Shown: piece by piece, positions 61,636 to 64,000 of the stretch
Layout of the letters: every line of letters begins with the position of its first letter
Numbering within the stretch: the first letter of the stretch is position 1
NCBI RefSeq assembly: GCF_900116615.1
Contig: NZ_FPBF01000007.1
Coordinates: 124,001 to 188,000 of the forward strand
Reading direction: 5' to 3'
Source of the DNA: Algoriphagus locisalis
GTDB taxonomy: Bacteria > Bacteroidota > Bacteroidia > Cytophagales > Cyclobacteriaceae
Length of the DNA: 64,000 bases
Position numbers and translations under genes: made by a program
The notes under the pieces: model-generated
Database searches by the model: none
What the model saw: the letters and a program-made list of their open reading frames with translations, nothing else
Told to the model about the DNA's origin: nothing

Positions 61636-63261
61636 TTACCTTTCTACTTCCAATTCCACCCTTCTATTTTTTGACCTTCCGGTTTCGGTGGCATTAGATG
61701 CAGTCGGTCTGGTTCCTCCCCAGCCTGATATCCTAAGGCTTTCAAAGGGCACTCCTTGCTCGATGAGAAAATCCCTCACACTTCCAGCCCGATCCAGTGA
61801 AAGCGCCTTGTTCAACCCCGGATCACCCGAACTATCAGTATGTCCGTGAATTCTAAGTTTCATTGATGGGTTTTCCAAAAGAAATCCTGCCAATTCAGTC
61901 AAGGAGGCTTTTGTATCCTCTCCTTCTAATTCAGCTGTGCCTCTTTTAAAATTTACATTTTCAAGCAGAATCATGCTTCCTGACTCTGCTTTGGTCATTA
62001 AAACCACAGTAGGTTCTCCAGTTTTGATGTCACTTAGTAAAACTGATTTAGGAAAATAACCCTCAGCAGAGATCTTCACTTCTTTAAGTTCAGAGGCTGC
62101 TAGCTCGGACAGTTTAAGCGAATCACTGGCATTTTTAGAAATAGTAGCATCACCCAATTTATAGCTGATGGAAAAAGGAACCATGGTCTTGTTCTTAGCA
62201 TCTACTACAAACCAGGATATTGGATTTTCTTCCGCTTCCAGCTCCTCCTCTACCATTTTTACTTCTGGAAACCCAACAGCAGAGGAAGGGTAAATAGGGA
62301 CTATAGAGACTTTTTTAGGTTTTGCAGGTTTTTCAAGTGGAGCTAAAGGCTCTGGCGCTGCTGCTACAAATTCTTCGGGAATCTCAAGAGGAACAACCGT
62401 TTCGAAAGTCAACAAATCCGCAAAACCATCACTGTTTTGGGTGCTTGTCCATACTACTTCTTCCTCATTAATGAAGGTAATAGAAACTTCAGATCCTGGC
62501 GAGCTTATTTGCTGCCACAGCTCCGGCTTGCTCCAGTTGTTCCAACCTTCGCCCATTCGCTTTGCTATAAATATATCCTTGCCTTCCGCCCCTTCATGCA
62601 TGTTCGAAGAGAAGTATAATTCACCGGATTTGTTATCGTAGTACGGGCTCATTTCCTGCCCAATTGTATTGACTGAAGCTCCTATATTGACAGGTTTTGA
62701 CCATTCTATTGGCCCCAGTTTCTCACTGACATAGATGTCCTCATTGCCCTTAGAGTCTTTTCCTTTTCCAGAAAGAAAAATCACGTTGCCACCAGATCCT
62801 ACTCTTCCGGTGACCTGACCAGAAAGCTCCTCTAAACCAACCATAGATACCTGACGAAGAAAATTCCAGTCCGTACCAAATTTAGAATATTGGTATATCC
62901 CGAATCGTTTTCCGCCTGTGTGATATACTAAAAGTGTCAAGTAGTCTTCTAATCCGAGCGAGAAATCATAGCCATCTGTACTTAAATCGGCCCGGTGAAC
63001 TGCTTCCTGCCACTGTCCAGACTCCGATTTTTTGGTCATCCAGATATCTCCCGGGTCTGTTACTCCTCCGATATTGTCTGGATGAAAAGCACGGGTAAAT
63101 AGTAATGTATTATCTCCAATCCAGACAGGATTCATATCATCCTGTGGGCTGTTGGCGCCAGAAAGCGATACTACTTTCTGCGCCTGGAGGTTAAATGAAA
63201 TGCAAAAAGCAAGTAGCATTGCGCCACTTGCTTTTTGAAATACGTTTTTTAAATCTCTCAT
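61636..63261 (-). CDS. OmpA-family protein with N-terminal PD40 repeats
   Basis: A 541-residue exported protein. Signal peptide (CISFNLQAQ), beta-propeller-like WD40/PD40 repeats (about 40-290, e.g. SPYYDNKSGELYFSSNMHEG, GKDIFIAKR), a Pro/Glu-rich linker near 300-345, then a C-terminal OmpA peptidoglycan-binding domain (about 430-541) with LRIHGHTDSSGDP and NRRVELEVER. It probably bridges the outer membrane and cell wall; PD40-OmpA proteins are frequent in Bacteroidota and some are linked to gliding or type IX secretion, which is not shown here. It begins two bases after the DHS-like gene. Confidence 0.88.
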   Translation of the reverse strand: MRDLKNVFQKASGAMLLAFCISFNLQAQKVVSLSGANSPQDDMNPVWIGDNTLLFTRAFHPDNIGGVTDPGDIWMTKKSESGQWQEAVHRADLSTDGYDFSLGLEDYLTLLVYHTGGKRFGIYQYSKFGTDWNFLRQVSMVGLEELSGQVTGRVGSGGNVIFLSGKGKDSKGNEDIYVSEKLGPIEWSKPVNIGASVNTIGQEMSPYYDNKSGELYFSSNMHEGAEGKDIFIAKRMGEGWNNWSKPELWQQISSPGSEVSITFINEEEVVWTSTQNSDGFADLLTFETVVPLEIPEEFVAAAPEPLAPLEKPAKPKKVSIVPIYPSSAVGFPEVKMVEEELEAEENPISWFVVDAKNKTMVPFSISYKLGDATISKNASDSLKLSELAASELKEVKISAEGYFPKSVLLSDIKTGEPTVVLMTKAESGSMILLENVNFKRGTAELEGEDTKASLTELAGFLLENPSMKLRIHGHTDSSGDPGLNKALSLDRAGSVRDFLIEQGVPFESLRISGWGGTRPTASNATETGRSKNRRVELEVER

Positions 63262-63263
63262 AA

Positions 63264-64000
63264 TTATTGATCCAGCACAATGGCAAATACCAAAGGTGCT
63301 ACGATCGTTGCATCAGACTCGATAATAAATTTCGGAGTATCGATTCCAAGTTTACCCCAAGTGATTTTTTCATTTGGAACAGCTCCTGAATACGAACCGT
63401 AAGAAGTGGTCGAATCAGAAATTTGGCAGAAATACCCCCAAAGAGGCACATTCTCCCGTTGTAGATCCTGATGCAGCATCGGCACCACACATATAGGAAA
63501 GTCTCCTGCAATTCCCCCGCCAATTTGGAAAAATCCGATCGTACTCTCGTCTGTTGCAGTGTTTGTGTACCATTCTGCGAGGTACATCATGTATTCGATA
63601 CCAGTTCGCACGGTGTGTACATTCTTCACATCTCCTGAGATTACGTGACCCGCAAACATATTTCCCAAGGTGGAATCTTCCCATCCAGGGACGATAATTG
63701 GAATGTTCTTTTTGGCAGCTTCCAGCAACCAGCTATCTTTTGGGTCAATCTGATACGAATCTTCAAGCTTGCCGGAAAGCAAAATTTTGTAGATAAACTC
63801 ATGCGGAAAGAATGCTTCTCCGGCTTGATCGGCTTTCACCCATTCTTCCAAAATCACGTTTTCAATCCTACGCATCGCCTCCATCTCAGGAATACAGGTG
63901 TCTGTCACTCGATTCATGTGTCTTTCTACCAAATCCTGCTCCTGAGCGGGAGTCAGCTCACGATAATTTGGAATACGCTCGTAATAATCATGAGCGACCA
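63264..64000 (-). CDS. Deoxyhypusine synthase-family protein (5' end cut by window)
   Basis: The frame stays open from the right edge (VAHDYYERIPNYRELTPAQE...) to the stop at 63264, so at least 245 residues of a longer protein are present. Family marks are IPIIVPGWEDSTLGNMFAG, GFFQIGGGIAGDFPICVVP, DSTTSYGSYSGAVPNE and ITWGKLG. The last aligns with the catalytic-Lys segment SWGKI of eukaryotic deoxyhypusine synthase, and the Lys is kept. Bacteria lack eIF5A; bacterial members include homospermidine-synthase-like or uncharacterised enzymes. The reaction is probably an NAD-dependent aminobutyl transfer, with the acceptor unknown. An OmpA-family gene follows two bases downstream. Confidence 0.88.
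   Translation of the reverse strand, partial: VAHDYYERIPNYRELTPAQEQDLVERHMNRVTDTCIPEMEAMRRIENVILEEWVKADQAGEAFFPHEFIYKILLSGKLEDSYQIDPKDSWLLEAAKKNIPIIVPGWEDSTLGNMFAGHVISGDVKNVHTVRTGIEYMMYLAEWYTNTATDESTIGFFQIGGGIAGDFPICVVPMLHQDLQRENVPLWGYFCQISDSTTSYGSYSGAVPNEKITWGKLGIDTPKFIIESDATIVAPLVFAIVLDQ

Noticed and set aside
61628..61641. GGAAATCGATTACC, 11 of 14 matches to the LacI-type operator
   Set aside because: It overlaps the 3' end of the OmpA-family gene and is not near any start codon; it also lacks the outer CG bases.

Overview
The window reads as chromosome of a Bacteroidota bacterium, most likely order Cytophagales, family Cyclobacteriaceae (Algoriphagus-like). Reasons: two SusC/SusD pairs, promoters with a TAnnTTTG -7 element, a DUF4301 gene, LytS/LytTR signalling with 7TM sensors, planctomycete-type cytochrome/DUF1501 modules and the rpmF-fabH-efp-accBC gene order. 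The family assignment is inference from gene content. I saw no rRNA, tRNA, CRISPR array, insertion sequence or prophage. Both window edges cut a gene.

Layout. 1-3803: a small membrane protein, then a CHASE3 sensor kinase, an Rcp1-type response regulator and a REC-PAS kinase, closed by a terminator. 3858-6728: a YdeI-like gene and 5-oxoprolinase pxpABC with 4-base overlaps. 6746-11867: a lipoprotein gene divergent from a LytS-LytS-LytTR operon; their shared intergenic region carries two mirror-image arrays of 21-bp-spaced repeats. 11967-14719: DUF4301 and an rRNA-methyltransferase-like gene facing each other across a 7-bp-periodic spacer. 14892-38038: a large carbohydrate locus. It holds a double-DUF1080 lipoprotein, a Tat-exported Gfo/Idh/MocA oxidoreductase, two SusCD pairs, a LacI regulator, the glucuronate pathway genes uxaC-uxuB-uxuA, a sugar acetyltransferase, UDP-glucuronate decarboxylase and two sulfatases. 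38277-48213: housekeeping genes (HIT protein, greA, 2-hydroxyacid dehydrogenase, mgtE, rsmA, pdxA, DUF177, rpmF, fabH, efp, accB, accC). 48266-54883: a small lipoprotein and a three-gene cytochrome/DUF1501 module. 54894-64000: PPK2, a NagX-like acyltransferase, a nuclease-family operon, a DPP-IV peptidase, an OmpA-family protein and a deoxyhypusine-synthase-like gene.

How the genes work together. Four matches to one LacI-type operator (consensus around CGCAATCGATTKCG) lie upstream of the DUF1080/oxidoreductase pair, of both susC genes and between lacI and uxaC. They tie the carbohydrate locus into one probable regulon. The locus has uptake, uronate catabolism and desulfation genes but no recognisable glycoside hydrolase or polysaccharide lyase. 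The exported oxidoreductase plus DUF1080 protein suggests 3-keto (oxidation then elimination) cleavage of a glucuronide instead.

The best regulatory signals are the mirrored LytTR-type arrays (7859-8016), the LacI operators, and a strong intrinsic terminator in the greA leader that resembles the E. coli greA/GraL arrangement.
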